A stretch of DNA of 64,000 nt, from NCBI RefSeq assembly GCF_001029105.3, contig NZ_CP011809.2:40369-104368 (forward strand), read 5' to 3'. Below are positions 36,420 to 45,268 of this stretch, one piece after another. The first letter of the stretch is position 1, and each line of letters opens with the position of its first letter. The notes under the pieces were generated by a model that did not search any database, was not told where the DNA came from, and saw only the letters and a program-made list of their open reading frames with translations. The DNA comes from Pandoraea faecigallinarum. Its GTDB lineage: Bacteria > Pseudomonadota > Gammaproteobacteria > Burkholderiales > Burkholderiaceae. Made by a program: the position numbers and the translations under genes.

Positions 36420-36437
36420 GTTGGCCGGGATTCGTGA
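36225..36437 (+). pseudogene. Group II intron reverse transcriptase, N-terminal fragment
   Basis: MAWKRVKANRGSAGVDGMSI and LKTHWPRIREALLDGSYRP are the RT0-RT1 region of intron maturases. A frameshift follows at CGCCCTCGCC; the next frame gives SPVRRVQIPKPGGGMREL, then similarity ends near 36419. It is non-functional. Confidence 0.85.
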
Positions 36438-37638
36438 AAAATCCGCCACATCTGCGGTCAAGTCGCTGATTTAGCGAAAGAAATCGGGTAGCCGAATCGG
36501 GGCCTGTCAGGAATTTCGTGTTTAAGGCATAACATGCTCCCAAGGAGAGTTTATGCCACGCAAACCGAAAGCCCAGCCGGCGGATCTGCCGGCGATTCCC
36601 GCCGAGTTGCTTGAGCAGTTCGGCAACGGCCCGATGACAGCCGAAACCATTAGCGCCGCGACGATGGCCTTCAAGAAGGCCCTGATCGAGCGGGCGCTGA
36701 ACGGAGAGATGAACCATCATCTCGGCTACCCGGCCGGCGGGGCCAAACCGGCCAACGTCACCAATCAGCGCAACGGCCGAGGCGCCAAGACGGTTCTAAC
36801 CGAGCATGGTCCTGTCCGTATCGAGGTGCCGCGCGATCGTGACGGTAGCTTCCAGCCGATCCTGATACCCAAACACGAACGACGCTTCACCGGCTTCGAC
36901 GACAAGATCGTCGCCATGTACGCCCGCGGCATGACGGTCCGAGAAATCCAGGGCTTCCTGCTTGAGCAATACGGCACCGAAGTCTCGCCCGAGTTCATCA
37001 GTTCTGTCACCGACGAAGTCATGGCCGAAGTCACCGCCTGGCAAAGCCGGCCGCTTGAGCCGATGTATCCGGTCGTGTTCTTCGACGCCTTGCGTGTCAA
37101 GATCCGCGAAGATGCCGTGGTCCGCAACAAGGCTGTCTATCTGGCCTTGGGCGTGCTGCCCGATGGTTCGCGTGACATTCTCGGTTTGTGGATCGAGAAC
37201 ACCGAAGGCGCCAAATTCTGGATGAAGGTGTTCAATGATTTGAAGACGCGCGGCATTGGCGACATTCTGATTGCCGTGACCGACGGCCTCAAAGGCATGC
37301 CCGAGGCGCTGGCAACGGTGTTTCCTGCAACGACGCTGCAAACCTGTATTGTCCATCTGATCCGCAATAGTCTGGCCTACGCGAGCTGGAAAGACCGCAA
37401 GGCGCTGGCGGCCGCGATTCGGCCGATCTACATCGCGCCGAGCGCTGAGGCCGCGCAGGCCGAACTCAATGCCTTTGCCGAAAGCCCATGGGGTCAGAAA
37501 TTCCCGACAGTCAGTGTTGCCTGGCGCAGCGCCTGGGACCGCGTGATACCGTTCTTCGCGTTCCCCCCGGACATTCGCAAGGTTATATATACTACGGATG
37601 AAATACACAAGCCCCCCACGCCGTACTTCGCTCGTTCG

Positions 37639-38874
37639 CTATGTCCGCGCTTCCGGCCACCGTATCGGCGCGCTGTCTGATTTGGGGCGCGACTGCTTCC
37701 ACCGGTTAAACAGTCTTTGATAGGTTCGCTCAGACTGCTCAGCCACGGCTCGCTCTTGCTGACGGACACTCTTCAGACTGTAGGCGGCAGCCGAGCCTTT
37801 TCGCGAGCCATGCTGCGCCGGCATTCCAGCCTGCAGTTCCAGCGCACGTAACTTGTGTGCGGTCAACGCGGGACGGTCCCACGCGAACGGCTCGTCGCGT
37901 GTCAGCACATACCATACGATCACTGCGAGTTTGCGAGCGGTCGCGACGACGGCGATTTGCTGGCCGCGGCGATCGCGCACGCGTAGGAAGAAGGCGCGCA
38001 GCGGCCCAGGCGCCTGCGTGGCGCCCCAGGCAGCCTCGACCAGCATCGCCCGTGCGTAAGAGCGCCCGCGCTTGGTGATGTGGCCGTGCCTGGCCGGTGT
38101 CGGGCCGGACTGATAGACCGACGGATTGAGCCCGAAGTAGCTCACCAGCTTCTCCGGATTCGGAAACCGCTCGATGTCGCCAATGGCAGATAGCAGCCCG
38201 ATCGCTACCGTGGTGTTGACGCCGGTGATCGTCAGCATCACGCGCAATCGCGCGTCGTCGATGGTCGCTTGCGCGAGTGCTTGCTCCACCTCGCTCAGAT
38301 CCTCACCGAGGCGGTCCAGTTCGCGCAGCCGCTGCTCAACACCGAGTCGCTCGTCCAACGGAAGCGGTTGAACGCCGAGCCAGGCACGCCCCTTCTTGCC
38401 AAACAGATCGGTGGCGGGGCATCGCTCGATCAGATGCGCGGCCAGAACCGCATGAATCTCGTTCTTCAGCCGCGTGCGCTGCCGCACCAGCTGTGAACGA
38501 CGCGAGATCTGTCGACGCAACGCCAGCGTGTGCTCGTCCGGCATCCATACTTCCGGCAGAAAGCCGCTTGCATACAGCTGTGCCAGTACGGCTGCATCGA
38601 TCTTGTCCGTCTTGACGCGAGCCTCCGCGATCAGCCGAACTTGCAGCGGATTGGCAATCGCCACGCGCGCGACGTGCCGACGAAGCACGTTGACGATGGC
38701 GGCAGTGTTGCCGGTTGCTTCGAGCACCACATGATCGGTGGCGCGCAGCTTCTCGGCAAAACGCTCCAGTTCGTCGCGTCGCAACCCGGTGCGGCCGCCT
38801 GCATGAAGCGTGCCATCCTCCAGGTACGCGATCTCGGCCACTGAGCGCGAGACATCAAACCCCACGATTCGCAT
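37639..38874 (-). CDS. IS110-family DEDD recombinase
   Basis: This 411-residue protein has a RuvC-like DEDD domain at the N-terminus: IVGFDVSR (D7), VVLEATGN (E) and KTDKIDAAVLAQL (two aspartates). After a long helical middle it has the transposase_20 domain (LTITGVNTTVAIGLLSAIGD) and ITKRGRSYARAMLVEAAW, which carries the conserved serine. IS110-group enzymes use an element-encoded bridge RNA to pair donor and target. The protein is undamaged. Confidence 0.93.
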   Translation of the reverse strand: MRIVGFDVSRSVAEIAYLEDGTLHAGGRTGLRRDELERFAEKLRATDHVVLEATGNTAAIVNVLRRHVARVAIANPLQVRLIAEARVKTDKIDAAVLAQLYASGFLPEVWMPDEHTLALRRQISRRSQLVRQRTRLKNEIHAVLAAHLIERCPATDLFGKKGRAWLGVQPLPLDERLGVEQRLRELDRLGEDLSEVEQALAQATIDDARLRVMLTITGVNTTVAIGLLSAIGDIERFPNPEKLVSYFGLNPSVYQSGPTPARHGHITKRGRSYARAMLVEAAWGATQAPGPLRAFFLRVRDRRGQQIAVVATARKLAVIVWYVLTRDEPFAWDRPALTAHKLRALELQAGMPAQHGSRKGSAAAYSLKSVRQQERAVAEQSERTYQRLFNRWKQSRPKSDSAPIRWPEART

Positions 38875-39115
38875 AACCGTCTCCCGTATCAGATCACTGT
38901 TGGGAGCCGGTGGGACAGCACGACAACTACGGATTCGCGCTCACAGCGCAACCGGGCGGGTCGCAGGGGCGGCCAACTACTAACACGAGCTCGCGGCTCA
39001 TCGTGTAACAACGGCCTGCCCACCCAAAGTGCTCCCCAGTGCCCCTGTCCCGGATGGTCACACCATACGCTCAAACCACTCGGCGCGGAAACGCGAGGCA
39101 CCGGCTATATCATGC
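38875..39115 (-). ncRNA. Predicted bridge RNA of the IS110 element
   Basis: In the IS110 group the bridge RNA is transcribed from the long non-coding end upstream of the recombinase. Here that space is about 245 bp, GC-rich and able to fold, and it has no credible gene. I did not compute the fold or find the loops, so placement is by analogy only. Confidence 0.4.
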
Positions 39116-39402
39116 CGGTTACGAACGCTATCGAGAATATCAACTCGCAACTGCGCAAGATCATCAAGACGCGCGGTCATTTCCCCGGCGACGATGCCGC
39201 GACCAAGCTCATCTGGCTGGCATTGCGCAATATCACCGCCGACTGGGGACGCGCAGCAAAAGACTGGAAAGCGGCCATGAACCAATTCGCTATCCTCTAC
39301 GCGGATCGATTTGTTCGGCCATCCGTGTGATTCTCAACCCGCCTTGAACACGGAATTTCTGACATCCCCCCGAATCGCACTCCGACAAGGTGCGGTTCCC
39401 AA

Positions 39403-40050
39403 TTACCAGTTCGGGTCGGGCCATTCCACGCCTTCCCAGCGCTGCAATTCACGAGACGACACAGATTCAGCAGTCTGCTGCACGCTCTCGATTCCAAACA
39501 TGAGGCCAAAACTTGACAGCAGGGACGCGAACCGTTTGTTGCGCTGAGTCTTCGACCAGGAGCAAAACATTGCTCCCCGGCTATCCAGTTTTTCGAAAAC
39601 GTCGATATCAGGATCAAGCCGTAGCCAGCGGTCGATGATGGCTTGCCCCTGCGTACCGAAATCCTCCCGCAAGGCGTCCTCAATGACGGCCTCCAAGGCG
39701 TACGTGATTGCCTGATGTCGCTTGGAATGATCGAGGTACCCGAGTGAAACTCGCAGCATCCGATGTTGCACGAGAAGAACGGGCCAGAGTATCTCGACCC
39801 CATAGCGCACGCCTATTTCTTCGAAGCCTTCAGGGGGCAGCAGGATTTCCCGTTGCTGCTCGTAGGCCTTGCGCACATCGTAGGCCAAACCCAGAAATGG
39901 TCCGTCATCCTGACGAAGTAATGGCGAACGGTCATTGACATCGTGAACGACCTCGTGTAGCTCGGCAAGCGAATGGTAGTCGCCGACAAGCAGAATGCCA
40001 GCGTGATTTTTCAACAGTTGATAGTCGAGCACAGGTGGCTCCCTCGGCAT
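39403..40050 (-). CDS. Conserved protein of unknown function coupled to a J-domain gene
   Basis: This 215-residue protein has an opening PPVLDYQLLKNHAGILLVGDYHSLAELHEVVHDV. That style of start resembles the DUF6904 family, though I cannot confirm it. The middle is helical (GFEEIGVRYGVEILWPVLLVQHRMLRVSLGYLDHSKRHQAITYALEAVIEDAL). No catalytic motif is visible. Its ATG overlaps the stop of the J-domain gene by one base, so the two are almost certainly translated together. The longer frame upstream (to 40110) is less likely. Confidence 0.7.
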   Translation of the reverse strand: MPREPPVLDYQLLKNHAGILLVGDYHSLAELHEVVHDVNDRSPLLRQDDGPFLGLAYDVRKAYEQQREILLPPEGFEEIGVRYGVEILWPVLLVQHRMLRVSLGYLDHSKRHQAITYALEAVIEDALREDFGTQGQAIIDRWLRLDPDIDVFEKLDSRGAMFCSWSKTQRNKRFASLLSSFGLMFGIESVQQTAESVSSRELQRWEGVEWPDPNW

Positions 40051-41174
40051 CAAAACGGCATGAATTCGAAGTCTGACGGTGCGGAAACGACCTTGCATCG
40101 CTTCAGCCAAAGCTTCAGATTCTTGATATCTTCGAATGCCGCAAGGTCCTGCTCAAGCGTTCGGTTGTTCAGCCTGAGTTCCTTGAGATCAACTGCAAGG
40201 TTTCGCGACACGCTATCGGGAGAAACGGGCTCGAACGGATCGATTCCGTAGGCGTAACGAAATGCCGATTCAACGTTAAGGATCTCCTGATCCAGTTCGC
40301 GCACCTGCTCCCTGAGGATTGTGTTGTAGTGTTTCAGCCGCTCTTCACTCATGCTATTGAGGGCAAGCTGGTCGATATGCTCGAGTTCGAGTTGCAGTTC
40401 CAGCAACTGAAGAAGGTTGTTTTTCTGGTAGGCTTCGTTCACACGTTGCATCAGCCGGGTCTTGCGCTCCCGCTCCTGCGGGTCGGTTTCGCGATCGGGG
40501 TGCAGCTCACTCGCCAGTTTGCGGTAGACCTCGCGAATTGACAGGTTGAGCCTAGCCTGCTGCTGCTGTGCGCGCGCTTCGGCGGCCTGCTGCCTCGATG
40601 ACTTCTTCCGCTTCGCGCGCCGGACATCGCGTTGCGCATTGTCGCTTTCCCATTGCGCCTGAGCCTGCTGAAAATGGGACTCAGCACGTTGTAGCAGGTC
40701 TTCCGGGGTATTCAGATCCTCATCGTCTCCCAGATCAACGCCAAACATCGCCTCGAGCATGGACTTCATCCCGCCGACTTCGGTAGCCACCTCGCTGTCG
40801 TAGCTGGTCGGGCTGTACTTGTCGTAGATCGCCTTCAGGGCTTTGTCTTCATTCTCGTCTTCGCCGATCAGATCGCCTGCCAGATCGACGATCACAAGCG
40901 CAACCTTCCGGCGCTCTGTCTTGGTCAGGCTATCGTAAGCCCGGTCCAGGCAATGCACCATCCGGGTCCGTAGCGCTGCCGAGCTTTTCTCCAGGGGCAG
41001 GAGTTCATCGACGTACCGCTTCTGAAAGGCAGGCGTAACCGTTTCCCAATCGCGCAAGCGCTTTCGACGTTTCCCGATCTTCGCGATCAGCGAGTTGAAG
41101 GTCTTCTGGGCTTTTGAGAGGGCTGACGCGTTGTGATCGGGCGCAATGCTGACAGATCGCGATGTTCTGGTCAT
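40050..41174 (-). CDS. J-domain protein
   Basis: This 374-residue cytosolic protein has a C-terminal-half J domain: SIREVYRKLASELHPDRETD (HPD at 225-227), then QERERKTRLMQRVNEAYQKNNLLQLLELQL. Such domains stimulate DnaK. The N-terminal 200 residues are charged helices with a coiled-coil/basic stretch (RRAKRKKSSRQQAAEARAQQQQARL), without the Gly/Phe or zinc regions of DnaJ. The start at 41174 is the first ATG followed by good coding composition. It lies between an IS256 and a transposon recombinase, so it is a transposon passenger. Confidence 0.8.
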   Translation of the reverse strand: MTRTSRSVSIAPDHNASALSKAQKTFNSLIAKIGKRRKRLRDWETVTPAFQKRYVDELLPLEKSSAALRTRMVHCLDRAYDSLTKTERRKVALVIVDLAGDLIGEDENEDKALKAIYDKYSPTSYDSEVATEVGGMKSMLEAMFGVDLGDDEDLNTPEDLLQRAESHFQQAQAQWESDNAQRDVRRAKRKKSSRQQAAEARAQQQQARLNLSIREVYRKLASELHPDRETDPQERERKTRLMQRVNEAYQKNNLLQLLELQLELEHIDQLALNSMSEERLKHYNTILREQVRELDQEILNVESAFRYAYGIDPFEPVSPDSVSRNLAVDLKELRLNNRTLEQDLAAFEDIKNLKLWLKRCKVVSAPSDFEFMPF

Positions 41175-41401
41175 GGGGAAATCCGCTGAAGACGGGAGAA
41201 AGTCAACGACGGGGCCCATTTTAACCGACGCAAGGCCACGCAAACCGATCCGCCGGTCGATGAAAAAGTGAATTTCCATGAACCTGTATCGCTAACCCTT
41301 ATTATCGATAGGGTCACATTTATGAATAAAACACCTTTTTCTGGAAACGCACCACACCTGACCTGCAGCTCGATTACCATCACGTTGCCTATAATCTCCG
41401 G
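41175..41401. other. Divergent intergenic region between J-domain gene and recombinase
   Basis: ACCCTTATTATCGATAGGGT near 41295 has 5-bp inverted arms (ACCCT/AGGGT) and could be a recombinase or regulator site. Nothing else is seen. Confidence 0.35.
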
Positions 41402-43081
41402 ATGCCGAACGTTCCGTCGCCACCATCCTTTCCTGACACCGCATCCCTGTCCGCGCTGCGAGCGTGGTACGCGGGCGTTGGCTCGCGGGAGGCCGTTGAG
41501 CGCTATTGTCCTCAGGCACTCGAAGGCGGCCAGTCGGCGCGCGGCGTGATCGGACGAATTCGTCGACAGCTTGCCGGTTTCGCCCGCAGCCGGCATCGCG
41601 CCGATCTGGCCCGGCTGTTCCAGTGCGCGGTGGACGAACGGTCCCGTCACCGCAAGGCCGCGACCCGGGCGCTGGATATCCTGCCAACGCTTGCGATCCC
41701 GCAACCGCAGGTGAGCGATGCGGTCGATGTCTGGCTGCCAGCCCGTGTTGTCCCCGTGCTGCATCAGCATGGCATCCGGACGCTGGCCGATCTGACCGTA
41801 CGCATCCCCCGTCGCCGGCGCTGGTGGCGCACGATTCCCGGACTCGGCGTGCGCAGCGCACGGCACATTGAAACCTTCTTTGCCGCCCACCCGGCGCTCA
41901 CCGAATGCGCCCGCGCGCTGGTCGTCGTGACGGCGCCGGAGCATGTGGTGCCGTGGGAAAACATTCGCGTACCACATGACGTCGATGGCTCGCGTGGCGT
42001 CTTTCGAGCGCCCAGGCCCATGTGTGCGCTCGAGGCCAATAACGACTATCAGGCGATCGGCGCCTGGCTCGAACGGCACGAAGCCGCCGAAACGCAGCGC
42101 GCCTATCGGCGGGAAGCCGAGCGCCTGCTGCTGTGGGCGATTGCCGAGCGAGGCAAAGCACTGTCTTCGCTCACGAGCGAGGATGCGACCGCTTATCGCG
42201 CCTTCCTGCGCCATCCCACACCCCGCGCCCGGTGGGTCGCGCCGGCGCGCCCGCGATCGTCGTCCGAGTGGCGGCCGTTCACGGGCGCGCTGTCGCCAGA
42301 TTCCATCGCCTATGCGCTGTCAGTTCTGAGTGCAATGTTTCGCTGGCTGATCGAGCAGCGCTACGTGCTCGCGAATCCGTTTGCCGGCCTTAGGGTGCGC
42401 GGCGCGCAGCGCAATGGTGAGCTGGACATCTCGCGCGCCTTTACGGCCGGAGAGTGGGAGTTGATCCGCACGATTGCCGATGGCCTGGAATGGTCGCATG
42501 GCTGGGCGGTGCCCGCCGCACAGCGTCTGCGCTTTCTGCTCGATTTCGGTTACGCGACCGGCCTGCGCGCAGGCGAACTGGTCAGCGTTACACTCGGCGG
42601 CATCATGACCGGAACGCGCGGCGAGCGGTGGCTTCACCTCACTGGTAAGGGGGCGAAGGCTGGCAAGGTGGTGCTGCCACCGCTCGCACGATTTGCGTTG
42701 GACCAGTACCTGATGCAGCGCGGTCTGCCCGTGAGCCCCGCACGCTGGGCACCGGATACGCCGCTGCTCGGCCATCTCGATGAACCCGGCGGCATCACCA
42801 CGCCGCGTCTGAGGGGGGTGCTGCGCGGGTTCTTCCGGACCGCCGCCGATGCAATTCGGGCCGACCACCCGGCACTCGCCGACAAGCTGCAGCGCGCGAC
42901 GCCACACTGGCTGCGGCACACGCATGCAACAAATGCTCTGGCACAGGGCGCTACGTTAACGACTGTGCGCGACAATCTGCGTCACGCGTCGATCACAACG
43001 ACCTCGATCTACCTGGACGACGACGAAGTTCAGCGTACCCGGCAGATCGAGCAGATCTTTGCGCGGCGGCAGCCAACGTGA
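41402..43081 (+). CDS. Tyrosine recombinase/integrase (DUF3701-type N-terminus)
   Basis: This 559-residue site-specific recombinase has residues 1-200 as an extra N-terminal domain with a helix-hairpin-helix-like segment (RTIPGLGVRSARHIETFF), typical of DUF3701 integrases. The SAM-like core-binding domain spans about 210-330. The catalytic domain has R389 (ATGLRAGEL), K416 (LTGKGAKAGK), H502/R505 (HWLRHTHAT), H528 (NLRHAS) and Y537 (TTTSIYLDDDE), all in order. Its stop overlaps the GTG of a Tn3-type transposase gene, so it probably resolves cointegrates of that transposon. Confidence 0.9.
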   Translation: MPNVPSPPSFPDTASLSALRAWYAGVGSREAVERYCPQALEGGQSARGVIGRIRRQLAGFARSRHRADLARLFQCAVDERSRHRKAATRALDILPTLAIPQPQVSDAVDVWLPARVVPVLHQHGIRTLADLTVRIPRRRRWWRTIPGLGVRSARHIETFFAAHPALTECARALVVVTAPEHVVPWENIRVPHDVDGSRGVFRAPRPMCALEANNDYQAIGAWLERHEAAETQRAYRREAERLLLWAIAERGKALSSLTSEDATAYRAFLRHPTPRARWVAPARPRSSSEWRPFTGALSPDSIAYALSVLSAMFRWLIEQRYVLANPFAGLRVRGAQRNGELDISRAFTAGEWELIRTIADGLEWSHGWAVPAAQRLRFLLDFGYATGLRAGELVSVTLGGIMTGTRGERWLHLTGKGAKAGKVVLPPLARFALDQYLMQRGLPVSPARWAPDTPLLGHLDEPGGITTPRLRGVLRGFFRTAADAIRADHPALADKLQRATPHWLRHTHATNALAQGATLTTVRDNLRHASITTTSIYLDDDEVQRTRQIEQIFARRQPT

Positions 43082-43501
43082 CGACTGTCCACGAGACCAT
43101 CTATCCGGTGCTGCCTGCGGAGCCGGGCGCGGCGGAGCTGAAAGCGGCGTTCACGCCGAGCGCCGCGGAAATCCGCTTCGTGCGCCGACAATCCCGGCAG
43201 GAAGCCTCCGCCGTATTGATCATGGTGCAGTTGAAGCTGCTGCAGCGTCTCGGTTACTTCCCGATGCTCGTGGAGGTACCGCCCGCCATTATCGATCACA
43301 TCCGGACGTCGATGCGGGCCCGCGTCCTGTCCCGGACGGCGATCGCACGGTATGACGTGTCGGGCACCCGCATCCGTCACCAGAAACTGCTGCGCGGCTG
43401 GCTTGACATCCGGGCGTTCGATGCGAGTGAGGCGGCATCGCTTGCTGAACTGGCGTCGGCGGAAGCCCGGACAAAGATCGAACTGCCCGATATCATCAAC
43501 G
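43078..43501 (+). pseudogene. tnpA: Tn3-family transposase, N-terminal fragment
   Basis: About 140 residues are left: FTPSAAEIRFVRRQSRQEASAV, LLQRLGYFPML and YDVSGTRIRHQKLLRGWLDI, the N-terminal domain (DUF4158) of Tn3-type TnpA. IS6 type A copy 6 cuts it at 43502; the DDE domain is not in the window. The GTG start overlaps the recombinase stop. Confidence 0.85.
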
Positions 43502-44347
43502 GGTATTGTCAGGTTGTTCGGATGGGGGAGGTGGGAGGATAGAATGCGAAATGAAAAAATCTTCAGTCACCCCCAGCGCTCGAGCGACGCGGCGATCTCG
43601 TTCAAAGGCTACCGATTTCCGCCTGACATTATCCGCTATGCGGTGTGGCTGTATTACCGGTTTCCGCTGAGTCTGCGCATGGTCGAGGAAATGTTGGCCG
43701 CGCGGGGGATTGAGCTGACCTACGAGACGGTACGGTGCTGGGCGACGAAGTTCGGTTTGGCCATCGCCGGGCGTATTCGATCGACGTCCCCGAGGCGCGG
43801 CGACAAATGGCATCTTGACGAGGTGGTCGTGACAATCCACGGCAAAAAACATTGGCTGTGGCGGGCGGTGGACGAACACGGCGCGCTGCTTGAGGTGCTG
43901 GTGCAAAGCCGTCGCGACACGGCCGCCGCCAAACGGCTCATGCGCCGCCTGCTCAAGCGCCATGGCGGCGCACGCGTGATCGTCACGGATAAATTGCGCA
44001 GCTATGCAGCGGCCCACCGCGAGCTCCGGCTAAGCGTCGAACACCGCCAGCATAAAGGTTTGAACAACCGGGCGGAGAATTCGCATCAGCCTACGCGGGT
44101 GCGGGAGAAAGTGATGCGTCGCTTTAAGTCGGCACGCCAATTGCAGCGCTTCGCCTCAATCCACGGTCAGGTTTCGAACCTGTTCATGGCGTGCCGCTAT
44201 CACCGCAATGCCGAGCAAAAACGTGCGGCGCGCACCCAGGCCTTCGCCGCCTGGGAATGGGCTTGCTCCACCCGCATGGCGGCGTAAGGGCGTCGTTTTC
44301 TGCCATGGTACCTTGGCTCGGTTTCAACTAAACAACCTGACAATACC
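43502..44347 (+). mobile_element. IS6-family element type A, copy 6
   Basis: Complete, 846 bp. It truncates a Tn3 transposase on its left (flank CATCAACG) and an ssb gene on its right (flank TTTCCTTG). These flanks do not match, so it marks a junction between two formerly separate DNA segments. Confidence 0.93.
43544..44287 (+). CDS. IS6-family transposase (type A, copy 6; variant N-terminus)
   Basis: 247 residues with the same variant start MRNEKIFSHPQRSS as copy 3, but a C-terminus like copies 1, 4 and 8 (QVSNLFMACRYHRN...ACSTRMAA). The mix of markers suggests gene conversion or recombination between copies. Confidence 0.9.
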   Translation: MRNEKIFSHPQRSSDAAISFKGYRFPPDIIRYAVWLYYRFPLSLRMVEEMLAARGIELTYETVRCWATKFGLAIAGRIRSTSPRRGDKWHLDEVVVTIHGKKHWLWRAVDEHGALLEVLVQSRRDTAAAKRLMRRLLKRHGGARVIVTDKLRSYAAAHRELRLSVEHRQHKGLNNRAENSHQPTRVREKVMRRFKSARQLQRFASIHGQVSNLFMACRYHRNAEQKRAARTQAFAAWEWACSTRMAA

Positions 44348-44477
44348 TTTCCTTGTCCTTGTAACGATCCGTGGTCGCAACACGAATGTTTGCGACTGCA
44401 TCGCCACTCGGCAGGTAACGCACCTCGGGATCAGCGCCGAGATTGCCAACGAGGATGACCTTGTTTACCGATGCCAT
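44348..44477 (-). pseudogene. ssb: Single-stranded DNA-binding protein, N-terminal fragment
   Basis: [43 protein letters not shown] is lost after about 43 residues at the IS6 end. GGAGG precedes the ATG at 44477. Plasmid-borne ssb genes usually sit with partition and stability genes, as here. Confidence 0.9.
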
Positions 44478-44626
44478 GATGAACCTCCTCCACAACGTAG
44501 AAAAAGGCCATCCGGGAGCGTCGAGCGACGCGCCACGGATAGCGCGGGTTGTCACTCGACATGGAAAAGGTAGGTCAAAAACTCGGAATATTCAAGCGTG
44601 TATTCGCCGTAATCGGGATGGGGAAT

Positions 44627-45268
44627 TTAGTCCGCTGCGGCACTGACAACTTCCTCGGGCAGCTCGGCATGCTCGCCAAACGCCGATGCGAGCACGTCGA
44701 ACGCATGACGCGCGGCGTTCCTGACAGCCGTAGACGGGCTTTCGAGCGACGCGCCTAGCAAGTCGGCCGCAGAGTTCACAAACCATAATTTCGACGCCAA
44801 GACGCGCCCCGGAAACGCCTGGGACAACGCATCAACGTAACGTTGTGCTGCTTGTTGCGCGTGCTTGTTCGTAGACCAAGCGGACGGTAATGCAAGCGCG
44901 TTAGGCATGGCCTGCATGTCGAGGGCGACCGCCTCGAGGTCTTCTTCGGAGGCACGGAACGGGAGAATCGTTAGATGCGCCTGCTCGGCCATCGCTTGGT
45001 CGAATGCCGGTCGGTTTCCGCCGCCATCCACGATCAGCCAGCCATTTAGGTTGCTCTGGCTCGCGGTAAGGATCTGTGCCAGCTTGTTCGGATCGCGCCC
45101 GTCCAATACCCCGTAAGGTCGGCCCTCGCTCTTCACACGACGATTCGGATCGGTCAGGACATAAGCAGCCGGCTGCTTACGAAGGATCGCGCCAAGGCCC
45201 ATCAAATGAGACGTGGTCGTTTTTGTCGTGCCGCCCTTCTGGCCCCCGATGTAGACGACATTACTCAT
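44627..45268 (-). CDS. ParA-like partition ATPase (second partition system)
   Basis: This 213-residue short ParA has the deviant Walker A at the very N-terminus (YIGGQKGGTTKTTTSHL, residues 6-22). It continues with PAAYVLTDPN and GWLIVDGGGN. It lacks the N-terminal HTH of the ParA at 19193, so it is type Ib and relies on its partner for repression. Its start overlaps the end of the upstream partner gene by 4 bp. The product belongs to a different replicon lineage from the parAB at 19-21 kb. Confidence 0.85.
   Translation of the reverse strand: MSNVVYIGGQKGGTTKTTTSHLMGLGAILRKQPAAYVLTDPNRRVKSEGRPYGVLDGRDPNKLAQILTASQSNLNGWLIVDGGGNRPAFDQAMAEQAHLTILPFRASEEDLEAVALDMQAMPNALALPSAWSTNKHAQQAAQRYVDALSQAFPGRVLASKLWFVNSAADLLGASLESPSTAVRNAARHAFDVLASAFGEHAELPEEVVSAAAD

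Larger units (their letters stand above)
37595..39122 (-). mobile_element. IS110-family element inside IS256
   Basis: The boundaries are deduced from restoring IS256: after TATATACTACG on the left and before (TACG)AACGCTATCGAG on the right. TACG is shared by both junctions, so the exact cut within those bases is ambiguous. No inverted repeats are apparent, as is usual for IS110. About 250 bp of non-coding DNA lies upstream of the recombinase. Confidence 0.85.
36553..39330 (+). pseudogene. IS256-family transposase split by IS110
   Basis: The first part (36553 to about 37594) holds the N-terminus and two catalytic regions (PVVFFDALRVKIREDA; ILIAVTDGLKGMPEAL). It runs to KVIYTT. The C-terminal part (about 39123-39330) resumes as NAIENINSQLRKIIKTRGHFPGD with the last acidic region. 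Joining them recreates a normal 400-residue Mutator-type transposase, so the only damage is the insertion. Confidence 0.92.
36500..39369 (+). mobile_element. IS256-family element with 8-bp target duplication, interrupted
   Basis: Ends GGGCCTGTCAGGAATTTCG and (reversed) GGGGATGTCAGAAATTCCG are flanked by CCGAATCG at 36492-36499 and 39370-39377, a clean 8-bp duplication. An IS110-family element splits it at about 37595-39122. Confidence 0.93.

Noticed and set aside
36796..37608. 270-codon minus-strand frame opposite the IS256 transposase
   Set aside because: Antisense shadow; the plus strand encodes a recognisable IS256 transposase.
41292..41861. Minus-strand frames inside the tyrosine recombinase gene
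   Set aside because: They are antisense to a complete recombinase with all six catalytic residues in order.
44328..44555. Complete small ssb-like gene
   Set aside because: The last codons come from the IS6 end and the OB-fold is cut after about 43 residues.
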